64,000 bases of DNA, taken from positions 43,612 to 107,611 of the forward strand of contig VGZA01000015.1 in assembly GCA_016872775.1 (NCBI GenBank), read 5' to 3'. This DNA is from Planctomycetota bacterium (GTDB lineage: Bacteria; Planctomycetota; Planctomycetia; Pirellulales; Pirellulaceae). Positions 17,983-27,911 of this stretch are shown one piece after another (the first letter of the stretch is position 1; every line of letters starts with the position of its first letter). The notes under the pieces are model-generated. The model did no database searches, was not told the DNA's origin, and worked only from the letters and a program-made list of their open reading frames with translations. The position numbers were made by a program, and so were the translations under genes.

Positions 17983-20337
17983 ATGACGAGCGAATCGGAA
18001 AGCGAGCCGAAGCCGGCGCCGCCCCATGACGGCGCGAATGGTTCCGCCGACAAACCAGTTCCCGCCGCGGAAGATTCCCCGGCGGACGCGGCGCAATTGC
18101 CCGCAGCCTCGACTAACGCGGTCTCCCAGCCGGGTTCGGCTCCAAACCCAGGGTCCGCGTCAGACCACGGCGCGCATTCCGGGCACGGCGCGAGCCTGTT
18201 CACTCGCATGCGCGAGGCGACCGGTACGGTCTACGGCGACATCGGCACTTCCGTGCTTTACACGGTGATGGAGATTACTCGGGAGACAGTGCGGTTGAAG
18301 TACGCCGACGGGGATCCGGAGTCGATGATCGCCGCGGGCGGTTCGGGCCTGGTCACCACACAGGATGCAATCGGCGGATTCAGTCTGGTACTTTGGGCGC
18401 TGATTTTCCTGACCGTGAAATACGACCTGTTGATCATGCGCGCCGATAATCGGGGTGAAGGCGGAGATTTTGCTCTCTGGGGATTGTTGAAAGGCTATAC
18501 GGGAAAAATCATGGGAGGATCGTTGCTGGCCTTCCTGATTGTCGCGGCAGCTGGATTGCTGTCTGCGGATGGGATCATCACGCCGCCGGTGAGCATGCTG
18601 GGAGCGTACGAACCTTTAGGCGAGAAATGGGCGTTGTTCGCCACCCTGGTCAGCCTGTTCGCGTTGTTCAAACCGCAGTGGCGCGGCACGAGCAAGGTCG
18701 GCGGTATGTTCGGCTGGTTCATGATGCTGATCTGGTTTCCCTGGATCGCCATCAAGGGGATTCCCTGGGTTGTAGGGAATCCCGAGGTCTTCTCGGCGTT
18801 CAATCCGATCCATGCCGTCCGTTTTCTCTGGAGCTTTCCCAGTCTCGGCGCGTTTGTCGTTCTCGGCATGGTGGTATTGGCGATCACCGGTGGCGAAGCG
18901 AAGTATGCCGATATCGGGCATTTCGCCAAGCGCGGCGATCATACGGTACGTGAATCGGAAAGCGTCGACCCGCGAAATTCCGGGCGGCGACCGGTGATGT
19001 TCGCATGGTTCTTTCTTGTTTTCCCCTGCCTGCTGTTGAACTATGGCGGGCAAGTCGCCTATCTGCTCCACGAAGGAGTTCCGCCGCGCGGCAATACGTT
19101 TTACGCCCTGACTTTCCGTACCGGGAATGAATCGATCGATAACGCAATCCTGGTGATCGACCTGGGCGTCTCCGCCATCGCCGCGTTCATTGCCTCGCAG
19201 GCGCTGATCACCGGCATGTTTTCGATCGTAAAACAGGCGATCGTGCTTGGCTTCAGCCCGCGACATCTCGTGCGATACACCAACCGCGAAACGGAGGGCC
19301 AGGTCTATATTCCGGTGGTGAACTGGTCGATGTTCATCGGTTGTATCGTGGTCAGCCTGATGTTCCGCACCGCGGGTAACCTCGCGTCGGCCTACGGTAT
19401 CGCGGTGACCGGAACCATGGGAATCACCACCTTGGCGTTCGGGTACGTGGCCTACTACCGCTGGCGATGGAAACTCGCGCTGGTGCTGGCGGTTTGCATT
19501 CCGATCATGTCGGTCGATTTATTATTGTTCGGCAGCAACTTGCTGAAGTTCACCAGCGGCGGTTATTTCCCCGTCATGATCGCCACCGGCTTGGTGATCA
19601 TCATGATGTCCTGGCAATGGGGTCGTTCGCATCTCGCCAAGGCTTTCTACGATTTTGGCGTTCGCGATGGCAAGAGGCTGGAGTGGCTGGTCGCGCTGCG
19701 GGATATGCTGGACGAAATCGAAATCACCATCCGCGAGAACCTGCCGTTCGCGCGGTCGTTGATCCAGGGGCGGCGACGGTTGGTGGAGAGCGACCGCGCG
19801 GCGGTCTTTCTCTGCTCCCGCCCGATTCGAAGCTGCGACGACTACGTGCCCGTGAGCATGCGGATATTCCTGAAAAAATACGGCGTTCTGCCGTCTCATG
19901 TCACGTTGCTGTATGTGAATCAGATCGGCGTCGCCGAGGCGAACAGTGCGCAGCGCTACGAGGTCGTCAACCTTGGCAACGATATCGATTCGGTCATTGT
20001 CACTTATGGCTACATGGAGCAGCCCGATATTCGCGGCGCCTTACGGGAATTGCATCGGAGGGGGCAGATTCATATCGCCGCGGAGCGGTGGATTATCGAG
20101 GTGGGTGAGGAAGAGATTTTCGTCGAACCCGACCTGTCGCTCTGGAAGCAGTTTTGGGTCGGGCTGTTCCGCTGGGTACTGAACTTCTCCACGCCAGCCC
20201 ACAAGTACTTCGGGTTGACGTACGACGCGGCCATTTCCAAGGAACTGATTCCCGTCGTATTCACGGTCAAAGGCGCCAAGGTCAAGTTGCCCGAACTGGA
20301 GATCATCGAATCGGAGTTGTTGCCGACGTCGCACTGA
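17983..20337 (+). CDS. kup: Kup-family potassium uptake transporter
   Basis: A 784-residue membrane protein that should carry K+ (probably with H+) across the inner membrane. About 70 low-complexity Pro/Ala/Ser residues precede the family start, TGTVYGDIGTSVLYTVMEI (the usual GxVYGDIGTSPLY). RADNRGEGGDFALWGLLKG follows, then about 12 membrane segments up to residue 560 and a long soluble C-terminal domain (about 575-784). Typical Kup proteins are about 620-680 residues, so the N-terminal arm and a larger insertion after the second helix account for the extra length. The ATG at 17983 lies nine bases after the oxidoreductase stop. Nothing shows its regulation. Confidence 0.92.
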   Translation: MTSESESEPKPAPPHDGANGSADKPVPAAEDSPADAAQLPAASTNAVSQPGSAPNPGSASDHGAHSGHGASLFTRMREATGTVYGDIGTSVLYTVMEITRETVRLKYADGDPESMIAAGGSGLVTTQDAIGGFSLVLWALIFLTVKYDLLIMRADNRGEGGDFALWGLLKGYTGKIMGGSLLAFLIVAAAGLLSADGIITPPVSMLGAYEPLGEKWALFATLVSLFALFKPQWRGTSKVGGMFGWFMMLIWFPWIAIKGIPWVVGNPEVFSAFNPIHAVRFLWSFPSLGAFVVLGMVVLAITGGEAKYADIGHFAKRGDHTVRESESVDPRNSGRRPVMFAWFFLVFPCLLLNYGGQVAYLLHEGVPPRGNTFYALTFRTGNESIDNAILVIDLGVSAIAAFIASQALITGMFSIVKQAIVLGFSPRHLVRYTNRETEGQVYIPVVNWSMFIGCIVVSLMFRTAGNLASAYGIAVTGTMGITTLAFGYVAYYRWRWKLALVLAVCIPIMSVDLLLFGSNLLKFTSGGYFPVMIATGLVIIMMSWQWGRSHLAKAFYDFGVRDGKRLEWLVALRDMLDEIEITIRENLPFARSLIQGRRRLVESDRAAVFLCSRPIRSCDDYVPVSMRIFLKKYGVLPSHVTLLYVNQIGVAEANSAQRYEVVNLGNDIDSVIVTYGYMEQPDIRGALRELHRRGQIHIAAERWIIEVGEEEIFVEPDLSLWKQFWVGLFRWVLNFSTPAHKYFGLTYDAAISKELIPVVFTVKGAKVKLPELEIIESELLPTSH

Positions 20338-20370
20338 TTCGTGAGCTGCCATTATCCGGAGACCGCTCTG

Positions 20371-21894
20371 ATGGATTCGTTGCTCAATCGCCTGGGCATA
20401 TCCGATCGTCCCAGCGGTGTCTATTCGGACCACTGGCATCCGCAGCCGGAAGGAGCGGAAGTCGAATCGATTAATCCTGCGACAGGAGCGGTGATCCGTA
20501 GCGTGACTTTGGCCGGACGTGGCGACTACGAGCAGATATTGTCGGCCGCGTGCCGTTCCTTTCAGATCTGGAGAAACCTGCCCGCGCCGCGACGGGGGCA
20601 GTTGATCCGCGAACTCGGCGCCGCGCTCCGTCTGCATAAGCGTGATCTGGGCATGCTGGTCACTTTGGAGGCCGGCAAGATCGTCTCGGAAGGGCAAGGG
20701 GAAGTCCAGGAGATGATCGACATGTGCGACTTCGCCGTGGGCCTTTCCCGCCAGCTCTACGGACTGACGATGCCGAGTGAGCGACCGGACCACCGCTTGT
20801 TCGAGCAATGGCATCCGCTGGGACCGGTGGGCGTGATCACCGCCTTCAATTTTCCGGTGGCAGTTTGGGCCTGGAACGCCTGTCTGGCGGCGGTTTGCGG
20901 CGACAGCGTCATCTGGAAGCCATCGCCGTTGACGCCATTGACCGCCATCGCCGTGCAGAATATCGCGAATCGCATTCTTGAACCGGCGGGGCTGGCGGGA
21001 CTCTTTCCGCTTTGCCTGGGAACGGGTGACACGGTCGGCAGTTGGCTCTGCCAGGATCGCCGCATACCATTGGTCTCGTTTACGGGAAGTTGCCAGGTCG
21101 GCAAGCTGGTGGCCCGCAGCGTCGCGGACCGTTTGGGGCGGTCGCTGCTGGAACTGGGTGGCAATAATGCCGTCATTGTGACCCCCTCCGCCGATCAGGA
21201 GCTGGCGCTGCGCGCCGTGGTCTTCGCCGCGGTTGGCACCGCCGGACAGCGTTGCACGACATTAAGGCGATTGATCGTCCACGAATCGATCATCGATCCG
21301 TTCACGGAACGATTGGTCGGAGTCTATCGGAGCATCCGTATTGGCGATCCGGCGCATGACGACACGCTGATGGGACCGTTGATTCGCTTGAGCGCTGTCG
21401 AGCGGATGTTGGGCGCGCTTGCCCGAGCGGAATCGGAAGGCGGCCGAATTTTATACGGCGGCCGCCGGCTGGAGCGCGCGGGAAACTTCGTGGAGCCGAC
21501 ACTCGTCCGTGCCGACGCTTCGATGGCGATTGTCCGCGAGGAAACTTTCGCGCCGATTCTCTATTTGATTCCGTATCGGGAACTTGACGAGGCGATCGCC
21601 TGGCAGAATGACGTCGATCAAGGGTTGTCGTCCGCCATCTTTACCGAGAGGTTGCGGGAGGCGGAACAATTCCTGTCGGCTCGCGGCAGCGACTGTGGCA
21701 TCGCCAATGTGAATATCGGCACATCCGGCGCCGAGATCGGCGGCGCGTTCGGCGGCGAGAAAGAAACCGGTGGCGGGCGGGAAGCCGGCAGCGATGCCTG
21801 GAAAGCCTACATGCGCCGCCAGACCTGTACCGTCAATTTCGGGACGCAACTACCGCTGGCTCAGGGAATCAAATTTGACCTCGGAGGCGGCTAG
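20371..21894 (+). CDS. ALDH7-type aldehyde dehydrogenase
   Basis: A 507-residue NAD-dependent aldehyde dehydrogenase. The catalytic cysteine lies in GQRCTTLRR (near residue 295) and the general-base Glu in LLELGGNN (near 261). GPVGVITAFNFPVAVWAWN binds cofactor. The late motifs GGEKETGGGREAGSDAWKAYMRR and TCTVNF are typical of the alpha-aminoadipic semialdehyde dehydrogenase group (ALDH7A1/AmaB), which acts in lysine breakdown. The ATG at 20371 with GGAG nine bases upstream is preferred to the GTG at 20341. It follows kup by 33 bases. No other lysine-catabolism gene is nearby, so the substrate is inferred from family only. Confidence 0.9.
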   Translation: MDSLLNRLGISDRPSGVYSDHWHPQPEGAEVESINPATGAVIRSVTLAGRGDYEQILSAACRSFQIWRNLPAPRRGQLIRELGAALRLHKRDLGMLVTLEAGKIVSEGQGEVQEMIDMCDFAVGLSRQLYGLTMPSERPDHRLFEQWHPLGPVGVITAFNFPVAVWAWNACLAAVCGDSVIWKPSPLTPLTAIAVQNIANRILEPAGLAGLFPLCLGTGDTVGSWLCQDRRIPLVSFTGSCQVGKLVARSVADRLGRSLLELGGNNAVIVTPSADQELALRAVVFAAVGTAGQRCTTLRRLIVHESIIDPFTERLVGVYRSIRIGDPAHDDTLMGPLIRLSAVERMLGALARAESEGGRILYGGRRLERAGNFVEPTLVRADASMAIVREETFAPILYLIPYRELDEAIAWQNDVDQGLSSAIFTERLREAEQFLSARGSDCGIANVNIGTSGAEIGGAFGGEKETGGGREAGSDAWKAYMRRQTCTVNFGTQLPLAQGIKFDLGGG

Positions 21895-21909
21895 ACATGC
21901 AATTCCGTT

Positions 21910-21968
21910 CTCTGCGTCCTCCAGAACTCTGTGCTCACGTTTAGCACAGAGATTCGGAGGACACAGAG
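21910..21968. repeat. Dispersed inverted repeat, copy 1, between convergent genes
   Basis: The left arm (21910-21935) and the right arm (21943-21968) pair over 26 bases with about four mismatches around a seven-base loop. The arms share the word ACTCTGTGCT/AGCACAGAG. It begins 15 bases after the aldehyde dehydrogenase stop and lies before the end of a convergent gene. A homologous element with the same orientation and flanks is at 38034-38115. It could serve as a bidirectional terminator; there is no T-run. Confidence 0.85.
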
Positions 21969-22031
21969 AGTTCATTGCGGGCCGCGCCCCCCGCATGCCG
22001 GCCTGGATCCCAAACGTGTGACGAAGTCGTG

Positions 22032-23180
22032 CTATTTGAAAAACGGCACGGGCAGCAGGAACGCATGCTGTTCGAACATTCCCCATTTGCCGTTCCAGGT
22101 CAAGAACGGCATCAGAAAGACGATCAGCACGTAGAAGCCGATTACTGGCAATTCGCCCAGTCTCGCACCCCATCGGAACAGGAAGTTGCGGGGGGTCTGC
22201 CGGCGGCGCGCGCGGGCCATTGCCCAGCCGCTGATCAGCCGAGCCGGGGCGATAAACGCCACAAAAAAAAGACTCGGCAACCAGGTCGCTTGCCGCGGGG
22301 TTAATTCGATCTTCAGCAGGTAGAGCGGGATCGCCGAGGCAAGCGTCAGCAGCAGCGAGAACCAGAACGCGATTGGCGCGCGACGGAACGCTTGGCGAAC
22401 GTACCCCAGGTCGAACATCGCGACCAGTCGGTTTTCGCAGGCGAAATGGACTTCCAGAAACGATAAGTGGAACAACACGCCGCCCAGCAGCACTGCGCCG
22501 ATCAGGCCGAGCAGGATCCCAGCTCCGCCGCCGATCGTGATCGAGGCGATGATCACGGAAATCGGCACGAACAGCCAGGCCACGGCACCGGCAAATCCGC
22601 GAAATCCCAGCGAAAAGTAATAAGGCAGTCGCAAACTGGTCGTGAAATTCCAGAGCCGGTCGGACGCCTCGCGATACAGATTGCCTTGTGGCAGCCTTTG
22701 CAACAGCAGTAACGGCGCCGGCCAGAAGAAGTAGCGCAACTTGCCGCCGCGAAAGCAGGCCCAGGCTCCATGCGCTACCACGACCACTACCGCCATCACC
22801 AGCACAACTCGCAAAGCGCGCGTTGCACCGCTGCCCGCTTCAATGATCTGCGACGAGTACCACAGATCGGAGAGGAACCGCAACGGAATCATCAGAAGCC
22901 AGGTCCCCAGGGCAACTCCGCCGATGCGCGCCGCCTTCCGCACACCGACAAATCCCTGTCGGAAACTCCCGGTGCGGGCGACCCGACCACTGACTTCCAG
23001 CAGGTACCCCAAGCTGAGAAACGAAAGGACCGGAATCGATGCAAGAACGGCCAGGCCGATCAACAGGCTGACCATCCCGAAGCACCATTCCCAGGCCGAA
23101 CCGACCGCGGCGCCAATCCGTGCGGACAGCCTGGGGGAAGCCTGCGTCGGACTTTCATTGGTCGGGGCATCGATCAGCAT
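22032..23180 (-). CDS. Polytopic membrane protein, family not recognised
   Basis: The ATG at 23180 (MLIDAPTNES) is chosen because a GAGA-type Shine-Dalgarno precedes it and the 92 in-frame residues upstream look non-coding and contain a decayed tandem repeat. The 382-residue product has about 9-10 hydrophobic segments. Examples are FGMVSLLIGLAVLASIPVL, VVLVMAVVVVVAHGAWACF and VIGFYVLIVFLMPFLTW. A GYLLEVSGRVARTG stretch follows the first pair. The layout recalls DUF4013-type membrane proteins, but I cannot confirm this. No catalytic residues stand out. It is transcribed away from the DUF1549/1553 gene and ends convergently with the aldehyde dehydrogenase. Confidence 0.7.
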   Translation of the reverse strand: MLIDAPTNESPTQASPRLSARIGAAVGSAWEWCFGMVSLLIGLAVLASIPVLSFLSLGYLLEVSGRVARTGSFRQGFVGVRKAARIGGVALGTWLLMIPLRFLSDLWYSSQIIEAGSGATRALRVVLVMAVVVVVAHGAWACFRGGKLRYFFWPAPLLLLQRLPQGNLYREASDRLWNFTTSLRLPYYFSLGFRGFAGAVAWLFVPISVIIASITIGGGAGILLGLIGAVLLGGVLFHLSFLEVHFACENRLVAMFDLGYVRQAFRRAPIAFWFSLLLTLASAIPLYLLKIELTPRQATWLPSLFFVAFIAPARLISGWAMARARRRQTPRNFLFRWGARLGELPVIGFYVLIVFLMPFLTWNGKWGMFEQHAFLLPVPFFK

Positions 23181-23219
23181 CTTGGTTCTCTCGGCGACGT
23201 TGACGCCGGTTAAGGGTCT

Positions 23220-23253
23220 GCGCCGCCACAAGGTCCGCGCCGCCACAAGGTCT
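23220..23253. repeat. 17-base tandem repeat in a divergent intergenic region
   Basis: GCGCCGCCACAAGGTCC occurs twice in tandem (23220-23236 and 23237-23253, one base different in the last position), and degraded copies continue to about 23277. The element is 40 bases before the start of the membrane-protein gene, within the 311-base gap (23181-23491) shared with the divergent DUF1549/1553 gene. No other structure is evident in that gap. Confidence 0.6.
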
Positions 23254-23491
23254 GCGCGCTCTAGGTCCGCGCCGCTCGACGTGGTGTGGTATTCGAGTCG
23301 GTCGCGGCAATTCTCGTGCGGGCGGTCGTGCTGGCACCGCATTTTCTTCGAAAAAGGCTCGTCGATCGGCCAAGCTGCCGACTTTACCAGCGAAACTACT
23401 CGCAGGCATACAGGGTATTCACGATGGTTACCCCAGTCGCGTGCCCGACGTTTCAAACGGAGTTGGGAAAATCGACGGAGCCCGAACGGAA

Positions 23492-25162
23492 ATGTGGAAA
23501 CGTCATCTGCTGTTCTTGATCAGTTGCCTGGCGGGGTTCTCGGCATTGGGAGCGAACCTGCTGCGTACCGATCGGGTACGAACGCCGCGGCATTTTCATT
23601 CGGAACAGGCTACCGCCACGGGGTTGAGCGACGTCGTCGATCGGATCGACGGCGAATTTGAATCGGTTTGGGCCGCATCCGGCCTGCAGCAGGCACCTAA
23701 GGCTCCGTCGCTGCAGATTGTGCGACGGCTGGCCCTGGGATTGATGGGCACGGTTCCCTCCCTGGAAGAGATTCGGGCATTGCAACTGGTGCCGCCGGAC
23801 CAGCAGATCGATTGGTGGTTGTCGCGTGTTTTCGAGGATCGCCGGTACGCCGATTATATCGCGGAACGTTTGGCGCGAGCCTACGTCGGCACGGAGGATG
23901 GACCATTTTTGTTGTTCCGGCGGCGACGCTTCGTCTCCTGGATCAGCGACCAGCTTCATGAGGGAAAGACCGGCTACGGCGAATTGGTCTCTCACATTAT
24001 CGCCGATCAGGGGTTATGGACCGACAAGCCCTCGGTCAACTTCGTCACCGTCACGTCCGATCAGAACAGGGACGGCAATCCGCCCGACCCGATCCGGCTT
24101 GCGGCGCGGACCACGCGCGCGTTTCTCGGTGTGCGAATCGACTGCCTGCAGTGCCACGATGATCGATTAGGCAAGGTCGCGTTGGGCACGGCGACGGAGC
24201 CGCGCGAGGGAACGCAGATCGACTTTCACGAGCTGGCGGCGTTCTTCGGCGGAGTGGGTAACAACGGGCTGACCGGCATCCGTGATGAACCGTCTGCCGC
24301 GAAGGACCGATATCGTACGCGACTGCTGCACGCGGAGAACGAGCAGATTGTTGAGCCGCGGGTTCCGTTCCAACGCGAGTTGTGGCGCGAGGAGGGCACC
24401 CTTAGGCAACAGCTTGCGGCTTGGGTGACGCACGTCGAGAATCGCGCGTTTGCCCGGATGGCCGTGAATCGCGTCTGGGCGCTGATGTTCGGCAAGCCGC
24501 TGGTCCAGCCCATCGATGATATTCCGCTGTTCGGGCCCTTCCCGCCCGGCCTGGAGTCACTGGCCGACGACTTTGTCGCCAACGGCTACGACCTGCGGAG
24601 ATTGATCCGCCTGATCGCGCATAGCGAGGTCTTTCAGGCGGACAGCCGCGCCGCTTTTGAGTTGCAACCGATGCACGAGGATCTGTGGGCCGTGTTTCCA
24701 TTGATTCGCTTGCGCCCCGAACAGGTTGCCGGAAGCGTACTGCAGGCAGCATCGCTGAACACGATTGACGCTCAGTCCAATATCCTCTGGCAGTTGCTCA
24801 AATTTGGCCAGCAGAACGATTTCGTGCAGGCCTACGGCGACATGGGCGAGGACGAATTCACCGACCGGGGCGGCACCATACCGCAGCGCCTGCTGATGAT
24901 GAACGGCGACTTGATCAAAGAACGCACGGAACAGAACATCGTACTCAATGCATCCAGTCGGATCGCGCTATTCGCTCCCGACCACCGAACGGCGATCGAG
25001 TCGGCCTATCTTGCGGTTTTGACGCGGCGTCCTTCGTCGACCGAAGCGGCTCATTTTGAGGCCGAATTCGCCGAGGCCCGTACGGCCGCCGACCGACTCC
25101 AGGCGGTCGAGGATTTGTATTGGACGTTGATGAACAGCACGGAATTTCTCTGGAACCACTGA
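23492..25162 (+). CDS. DUF1549/DUF1553 (PSCyt2-PSD1) exported protein
   Basis: The ATG at 23492 (MWKRHLLFLISCLAGFSALGA) gives an N-terminal signal or anchor and a 556-residue protein. DUF1549 (about residues 45-230) contains the CLQCHDD motif, which resembles a heme-binding CxxCH but in this family is of unknown use. DUF1553 (about 290-540) has AVNRVWALMFGKPLV and the late LLMMNGDLIKER. No PSCyt1 cytochrome domain is present at the N-terminus, unlike the longer protein encoded at 42252-45107. The DUF1501 gene begins 22 bases downstream; this pairing is characteristic of planctomycetes. The biochemical role of the pair is not established. Confidence 0.9.
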   Translation: MWKRHLLFLISCLAGFSALGANLLRTDRVRTPRHFHSEQATATGLSDVVDRIDGEFESVWAASGLQQAPKAPSLQIVRRLALGLMGTVPSLEEIRALQLVPPDQQIDWWLSRVFEDRRYADYIAERLARAYVGTEDGPFLLFRRRRFVSWISDQLHEGKTGYGELVSHIIADQGLWTDKPSVNFVTVTSDQNRDGNPPDPIRLAARTTRAFLGVRIDCLQCHDDRLGKVALGTATEPREGTQIDFHELAAFFGGVGNNGLTGIRDEPSAAKDRYRTRLLHAENEQIVEPRVPFQRELWREEGTLRQQLAAWVTHVENRAFARMAVNRVWALMFGKPLVQPIDDIPLFGPFPPGLESLADDFVANGYDLRRLIRLIAHSEVFQADSRAAFELQPMHEDLWAVFPLIRLRPEQVAGSVLQAASLNTIDAQSNILWQLLKFGQQNDFVQAYGDMGEDEFTDRGGTIPQRLLMMNGDLIKERTEQNIVLNASSRIALFAPDHRTAIESAYLAVLTRRPSSTEAAHFEAEFAEARTAADRLQAVEDLYWTLMNSTEFLWNH

Positions 25163-25184
25163 CGTTGGATGGAGTACGGAAAAC

Positions 25185-26528
25185 ATGAGTTGGCATCCTT
25201 CCGCGGGGATTGTGAATCCGACGAGCGACGTCTCCGGTTGCGGGGGAATCTCACATTGGAATCGGCGGACGCTGCTGCGCGCGGCGGGCTTATCGGGTTT
25301 CGCCTGGCTGACGCCGCTGGCACACTCCCTGGCCCGGGCCGAGGAACGATTACCCGGCGGCGCTCCGGCAAAGTCGGTTATCGTCCTCTGGTTGCAAGGT
25401 GGTCCTAGTCAACTGGAAACTTTTGATCCGCACCCCAACGCGGAAACGGGCGGGATGGCGGCGATCGAGACCCGTGCGCCGGGCGTGAAAATCTGCGAAC
25501 TCTATCCGCGGCTGGCGGAACAGATGGACGTCGTTTCGCTGGTGAGATCGGTGGTCAGCAAAGAAGGGGATCACGAGCGGGCGACCTACAACGTGAAGAC
25601 CGGTTATCGCCCCGATCCGACGCTGATTCACCCGTCGATCGGCGCGGTGATCTGCCATCAACTTCGCGACGACATCGACCTGCCGCGGCACGTCTCCATC
25701 CTGCCGAATGTCTGGGCCGCCCGGGGTGGCTATCTCGGCGATCAGTTCGATGCGTTCAAAATCTCCGACCCGATCGGGCCGGTTCCCTTTGTCACGAGTC
25801 GTGTTCCCGACAGTCGTTATCACAAGCGGCTGGCGAATCTCACGGATGTGGTGGAAACCGAATTTGCTCGGGGCCGAATCAAGGGACTGGACGAACGACG
25901 AACATTGCACCAGACGATGACCGCCAACGCGCGGCGATTGATGGATTCCGAGCAGCTGAAGGCGTTCGACGTTCGCGAAGCGCCGGAGTCGCTACGGAAG
26001 ACTTTCGGGGATACGCCGTTCGGTCGGGGCTGCCTCGTCGCCGCTCGGCTGGTCAAAGCCGGAGTGCGCTGTGTCGAGGTTTCTTTGGCGGGCTGGGATA
26101 CCCATGCGAACAACCACGATGGCCACCGTACGCAGGCCGAGATTCTCGATCCGGCGTTCGCCGCGCTGCTGCGGCACCTGCGCGACGACGGTCTGCTCGA
26201 CCAAACCCTGGTACTGTGCGGAGGCGAATTTGGACGGACGCCGACGCTGAATCCCCTCGGTGGTCGCGATCATTGGCCGCATGGGTTCACGCTCGCGCTG
26301 GCCGGGGGTGGAATCGCCGGCGGAAGGGTCGTCGGCGAAACCAATCCGAAACCCGATGGTGACGAAAAGGAACCGGCCCGGCTGGTGAACGATCCTCGCA
26401 GCATCGCGGATATCCATGCCACGATCCTGCGCGCCTTGGGAATCGAGTTCGATCGGGAACTGATCACGCCGATCGGCCGGCCGATGAAACTCAGCGACGG
26501 ACACCCGATCGACGAATTGCTGGCCTGA
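25185..26528 (+). CDS. DUF1501 protein, Tat-exported
   Basis: A 447-residue protein of the sulfatase/alkaline-phosphatase-like fold group. A twin-arginine-type signal, WNRRTLLRAAGLSGFAWLT, lies at about residues 25-45. LWLQGGPSQLETFDPHP is the family signature near residue 70. Late motifs are LVLCGGEFGRTPTLNPLGGRDHWPHGF and DIHATILRALGI. Several Asp/His residues could bind metal. Its substrate is unknown. GGAG lies nine bases before the ATG, and the gene is 22 bases after the DUF1549/1553 gene, so they form an operon. It ends seven bases from the convergent HTH gene. Confidence 0.93.
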   Translation: MSWHPSAGIVNPTSDVSGCGGISHWNRRTLLRAAGLSGFAWLTPLAHSLARAEERLPGGAPAKSVIVLWLQGGPSQLETFDPHPNAETGGMAAIETRAPGVKICELYPRLAEQMDVVSLVRSVVSKEGDHERATYNVKTGYRPDPTLIHPSIGAVICHQLRDDIDLPRHVSILPNVWAARGGYLGDQFDAFKISDPIGPVPFVTSRVPDSRYHKRLANLTDVVETEFARGRIKGLDERRTLHQTMTANARRLMDSEQLKAFDVREAPESLRKTFGDTPFGRGCLVAARLVKAGVRCVEVSLAGWDTHANNHDGHRTQAEILDPAFAALLRHLRDDGLLDQTLVLCGGEFGRTPTLNPLGGRDHWPHGFTLALAGGGIAGGRVVGETNPKPDGDEKEPARLVNDPRSIADIHATILRALGIEFDRELITPIGRPMKLSDGHPIDELLA

Positions 26529-26535
26529 CGGCCCG

Positions 26536-27723
26536 CTAATCGGCCTCGGCCTTCGTCCTGGGGAAGCGGCTTCGGATCGTCGTGCTGTGCAACGCAATGA
26601 CGCGCAGACTGTCGACCGATTCGGTCGTCAGAATGGCGGTTTGTTTATCTTGCAGGGAAGAATAACTGAATTGGACGATAAAGGCGCCGATCCTAAGTCC
26701 GTCGTTGACGGAGACCGGTGGCCAGAGATCCTTCGCGATGCTGGAGAGTGATCGGGCCAGGCTGCGAGTGGCTCGCCCGGAATAACCGCCAAGCGCCATC
26801 TCCAGTCGCCCCCCCGCTTCAAAATAGTTGTAGAACACGAAAGCGCAATCCTGCTTCTCGTTGCAACTGCAATGGTCCCAGTTGCCGTCGGGCAATTCGT
26901 AGTAGATCCCCGGCGCATCGGTCGTTCCCGATTGATCGAGCTTCAGGCCGCCGCAACAGGAATCGGGATGCGGATCGTGTTCGCGAAATCGCAGGAAAAA
27001 AGGGCAGGAGCGCTTCCGCGCACTCGCCAAACGGTCCTGGGAGACGAACGGCTCGCAATGGAAGGCCGAGGCAATAATCAATTCAACGATCGGATTACTT
27101 TTCATGCTGCCCAGTGCAACAAGCGCTCGATCCCGATCGGTTTTCATGAATTCGCCGTAAACCTCCAGGGCTCGATCCATCACTTGCGTTTTCGCGGCGT
27201 TGTCGGGAGCCAGTACCAACGTCTGCTTGATATGTTCCGGTTGCACATGGAGGCTGCCGGCCAATGCCGTCGACGTGGCCACCGCCTTGGAATCGTCCGA
27301 GGTTTGCTTCAGTTGAACGGCGCTGCCAAGCGTCGAGATCCCGTTGAAAAGTTCACCGACCAGGACCAGATCGGAGGCCACAACCCAGGCGGCGTCGGCA
27401 CTCGATTCCGGATGGTCTCGACGCATTCCGACGCACAATTCCAGTCGGCGGCGTCGAGCCAGCAATTCCCAGAAATCCTCGGCTTCCACCGCGAACAGCG
27501 CACCGGGCAGCCGATCCGCTGAGATTCCGTGATGCTCCACAAGGTATTTACAAATCGCCGCGAGCGGATCGAGCGAAATGTTCCGTCGCGTGTTTTTCAG
27601 CAGACCGGCAATATGGTGCCGATCCAGTCCGGTTGCGTCGCCAATCTGTGTGATCAATCCGGACCTTTGTTTTGGCGCCGGTGCATACCCAACCAGTTCC
27701 GCCAGCCGAAATGAATACCGCAT
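26536..27723 (-). CDS. Helix-turn-helix protein with a large unrecognised Cys-containing domain
   Basis: The ATG at 27723 is decided by a GGAGG seven bases upstream; the frame is open 60 bases further but without such a site. The 395-residue protein starts with an XRE-like helix-turn-helix (about residues 16-65): ITQIGDATGLDRHHIAGLLKNTRRNISLD, then PLAAICKYLVEHHGI. The remaining 330 residues match nothing I recognise. They include a helical region (about 85-235), a segment with clustered Cys/His (CPFF, HPDSCCGGL, WDHCSCNEKQDC, about 245-310), and a beta-rich end (about 340-395). The Cys cluster could bind metal. It is probably a regulator; the target is unknown. It is divergent from the Gfo/Idh/MocA gene at 27912 with a 188-base gap. 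Confidence 0.7.
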   Translation of the reverse strand: MRYSFRLAELVGYAPAPKQRSGLITQIGDATGLDRHHIAGLLKNTRRNISLDPLAAICKYLVEHHGISADRLPGALFAVEAEDFWELLARRRRLELCVGMRRDHPESSADAAWVVASDLVLVGELFNGISTLGSAVQLKQTSDDSKAVATSTALAGSLHVQPEHIKQTLVLAPDNAAKTQVMDRALEVYGEFMKTDRDRALVALGSMKSNPIVELIIASAFHCEPFVSQDRLASARKRSCPFFLRFREHDPHPDSCCGGLKLDQSGTTDAPGIYYELPDGNWDHCSCNEKQDCAFVFYNYFEAGGRLEMALGGYSGRATRSLARSLSSIAKDLWPPVSVNDGLRIGAFIVQFSYSSLQDKQTAILTTESVDSLRVIALHSTTIRSRFPRTKAEAD

Positions 27724-27911
27724 GGGACGACCTCCGATAGACCTATCGCAACTATAGGGCGTCGGCGCGGGAAACTCAATCAAAGGTGACCGGCGGACTC
27801 CGGGTCATTCCGCGTCAAATTTTGCGACGGAGGCATTTTCCTCAAACCGGCCAGGGAGTAAGGTGAGCATGCGGTGGACCTGATCGTAAACGTGTCGCGG
27901 AGGGGATACGA

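Noticed and set aside
23441..23491. Upstream in-frame start of the DUF1549/1553 protein
   Set aside because: The first 17 residues are polar and would precede the signal helix; the ATG at 23492 fits the signal better.
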